Positions 62,495 to 64,000 of a DNA stretch of 64,000 nucleotides are shown here, one piece after another. The notes below the pieces were generated by a model that made no database searches, had not been told where the DNA came from, and worked only from the letters and a program-made list of their open reading frames with translations. Position 1 is the first letter of the stretch. Each line of letters starts with the position of its first letter. Origin of the DNA: Gammaproteobacteria bacterium (lineage in GTDB: Bacteria > Pseudomonadota > Gammaproteobacteria > Steroidobacterales > Steroidobacteraceae); NCBI GenBank assembly GCA_947469285.1, contig CANIOW010000007.1:43714-107713 (forward strand), read 5' to 3'. The translations under genes were made by a program, and so were the position numbers.

Positions 62495-63334
62495 ATGGCT
62501 TCAAGTGAACATGCGGCTTCGTCTCAGGGCTCTTTTGTCGCGCTTTACCTCGCGGCTCTGGGTTTCTTTCTTTGGGGCTTAGGGTGGTTCGTGCTTATAC
62601 CGAACCATGAGTCACAGGTGGGTTGGTTGCTCGAGTTTCTGGGGCCACTCTTGATCGCCTTCGCCCTCTTGATGCATCGTCAGGCGCTGGCGCAGCGCAT
62701 GGGCGCGGTCGCCGTGGCTCTGGCGGTGTTCGGTGCGCTGTCAATCGCGTTCTCTACTTCGATCTTTGCCTTGGATCCCCACAACCTAGAACATCCCGAG
62801 GGCATTACCTTTGGGTATGGTGCTTATGCAGTAGGTTTGCTGCTCGGGTTTCTCTCAATGGTTGCCGTCTTCGTTCGTAAAGAGGCGGCCTCCATCGTGG
62901 CTGCTCGGTCGGGACGCCAAGCCTGCGCCACCGGGTGCGATTGCCCTTCCGTGGTTCACGCGTCGTTCGGGTCCTTGGCCGCGAGCGGGGTTGGCCTGCT
63001 CGTTTGGGGCTTGGGTTTCCTGCACCTGACGTTCCACCCGGAGGGCAGCGAGTTCGGGTGGTGTCTTTCGGTTGCCGGTTCAGCAGCAGTTACTCTGGGG
63101 TTGGCTGTTCACTACCCGCATTTGCGCCTGCGCTTCGGTCGCGGTGGCGCTATCAGTGGCATTGCTAGTGCCGCCGTTTGGTCATTAGGGTACTTGCTTG
63201 AAGCCATCAGTCCCGAGGCTGGCGTGCTGTCTTCTTGGTACAGCGACCTCTTCTTCTGCTACGGCTTTGGGCACTTGCTCACGACCGTCAGCCTGTTGGC
63301 AGTGGCCCGGCGGCTATACGCCATGGCGCGCTAA
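62495..63334 (+). CDS. Hypothetical membrane protein with internal duplication
   Basis: A 279-residue protein with about eight hydrophobic segments. Two halves match each other: GFFLWGLGWFVLIPNHESQVGW (first) with GLLVWGLGFLHLTFHPEGSEFGW (second), and YGAYAVGLLLGFLSMVAVFVRK with YGFGHLLTTVSLLAVARRL. The linker has a Cys-rich patch, ACATGCDCPS (about residues 143-152). ATG at 62495 has GAGGG upstream. I do not recognise the family. No partner gene is obvious; a TonB receptor starts 86 bp downstream on the same strand. Confidence 0.78.
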   Translation: MASSEHAASSQGSFVALYLAALGFFLWGLGWFVLIPNHESQVGWLLEFLGPLLIAFALLMHRQALAQRMGAVAVALAVFGALSIAFSTSIFALDPHNLEHPEGITFGYGAYAVGLLLGFLSMVAVFVRKEAASIVAARSGRQACATGCDCPSVVHASFGSLAASGVGLLVWGLGFLHLTFHPEGSEFGWCLSVAGSAAVTLGLAVHYPHLRLRFGRGGAISGIASAAVWSLGYLLEAISPEAGVLSSWYSDLFFCYGFGHLLTTVSLLAVARRLYAMAR

Positions 63335-63419
63335 GGCGGCTTGCTTAGGCTTGGCTGCATGCCTAGTTACGTCGATGTTATGCTGCTCTGACGGCTGATG
63401 TTCTGGTGGTGCTGCTAGC

Positions 63420-64000
63420 TTGAAACATAGACAACCTGTTCGCGCGCTGCGGTCCACGCCCGCGTTCGCGCTCACGCTCATGGGCCTAGTGATGGCCACG
63501 TTGGCGTTCGCCGGCAGCCCGACGGCGTCGGCTGCGGACAACGAAGTCGAAGAGCTGTTCGTCACCGCGCGGAAGCGAGAAGAATCGCTCCTCGAGGTGC
63601 CGTTTTCGATCAGCGCGCTGAGTGAGAATACGCTCCGCAGTCACGGCGTGACCAACCTGGAAGAGTTGTCGCGTACGGTCGCAAATTTTTCGGTGCAGAA
63701 TCTGGGCCCCGGGCAGAGCCAGATCGCCATCCGTGGCATCTCCGCCGGGCAGATCGTCCGTGATCAGCCAGGCGTCAAAGAGCAGGTCGGTGTCTATCTC
63801 GACGAGTCGGTAGTGTCGCTGTCGCTGTTTACGCCTGACCTTGACCTGTTCGACCTCGATCGGGTCGAGGTGTTGCGTGGCCCACAGGGCACCTTGTTCG
63901 GTTCGGGCTCCCTTTCGGGTACCGTGCGCTACATTACTCATCAACCCACGCTCGGCGCCTTCTCCGGTGCGCTTGAAACGACGTTGAACCAGGCGCAAGA
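63420..64000 (+). CDS. TonB-dependent outer-membrane receptor (5' part, runs off the window)
   Basis: About 193 residues of a receptor open to the window edge. I read a TTG start at 63420; an ATG at 63480 is an alternative but would cut the signal peptide. A signal peptide (FALTLMGLVMATLAFAGSPTASAADN) is followed by the EELFVTARKREESLLEVPFSI segment, QIAIRGISAGQI, VGVYLDESVVS and RVEVLRGPQGTLFGSGSLSGTVRY, all plug-domain features. Only the plug start is present. It is the third TonB receptor in the window. Confidence 0.88.
   Translation, partial: MKHRQPVRALRSTPAFALTLMGLVMATLAFAGSPTASAADNEVEELFVTARKREESLLEVPFSISALSENTLRSHGVTNLEELSRTVANFSVQNLGPGQSQIAIRGISAGQIVRDQPGVKEQVGVYLDESVVSLSLFTPDLDLFDLDRVEVLRGPQGTLFGSGSLSGTVRYITHQPTLGAFSGALETTLNQAQ

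Noticed and set aside
1..64000. CRISPR array, insertion sequence, integrase, tRNA or rRNA gene
   Set aside because: None found by reading: no regularly spaced repeats, no transposase or integrase frame, and no cloverleaf-like segment in the intergenic spacers.

Overview
This 64 kb window is a GC-rich bacterial chromosome segment with dense coding on both strands. The gene content points to a gammaproteobacterium. It has hda, purM-purN beside a DUF2066 gene, mrp-dcd, pepA divergent from lptF-lptG, a type IV pilus retraction ATPase, and ProRS and ValRS of the bacterial type. Three TonB-dependent receptors, two FadH-like reductases, a YtcJ-type amidohydrolase, a TPR-sulfotransferase and several MFS carriers suggest an environmental, catabolically versatile lineage of the Steroidobacterales/Nevskiales/Immundisolibacter kind. 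That placement is inferred from gene content only. No tRNA, rRNA, insertion sequence, integrase, prophage gene or CRISPR array was seen.

Layout. 1-4.6 kb (minus): two PilT-family ATPases preceded by a HEAT-repeat protein fused to a Ser/Thr kinase. 4.7-6.5 kb (plus): mrp and dcd. 6.5-8.9 kb (minus): purM, purN and a DUF3108 protein. 9-11.5 kb (plus): DUF2066, a CDP-alcohol phosphatidyltransferase and hda, followed by minus-strand wrbA and DUF2069. 12.5-20.4 kb: a small lipoprotein, a lytic transglycosylase, proS, pssA, a family-4 uracil-DNA glycosylase, rimI, prfC and a UMF1-type MFS carrier. 20.4-28.4 kb (minus): pepA, valS, a MoxR ATPase and a single 914-residue DUF58-transglutaminase fusion. 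28.4-30.6 kb: lptF-lptG. 30.6-33.9 kb: RDD protein, cytochrome b561-like and cytochrome c'-like genes, MAPEG, a HapK-like protein and one unknown.

The second half is accessory metabolism. 34.0-43.0 kb (plus) is a tightly coupled run: a two-domain VOC protein, a FadH-like flavoenzyme with an altered active site, a methyltransferase with an unknown N-terminal domain, a 104-residue unknown, an AAHS-like MFS carrier, an SDR and a TonB-dependent receptor. It reads as an uptake-and-transformation unit for an unidentified small organic substrate. 43.0-49.2 kb: a membrane protein with a fatty-acid-hydroxylase-family enzyme, an atypical CDF transporter, a quinone oxidoreductase, an MFS carrier and a VanX-type dipeptidase. 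49.2-52.3 kb: a divergent FAD-dependent 2-hydroxyacid oxidase and a ThDP decarboxylase that could act in sequence.

52.4-62.2 kb (minus) is a second catabolic block: TPR-sulfotransferase, TonB receptor, amidohydrolase, a second FadH-like flavoenzyme and a betaine-homocysteine-methyltransferase-like enzyme, with a possible 40-residue peptide gene at its head. The window ends with an internally duplicated membrane protein and the start of a third TonB-dependent receptor.

The best candidates for undescribed biology are the 34-43 kb unit, the 52-62 kb block, the kinase-PilT module and the DUF58-transglutaminase fusion. All functional readings come from recognised motifs and gene order; no database search was possible.
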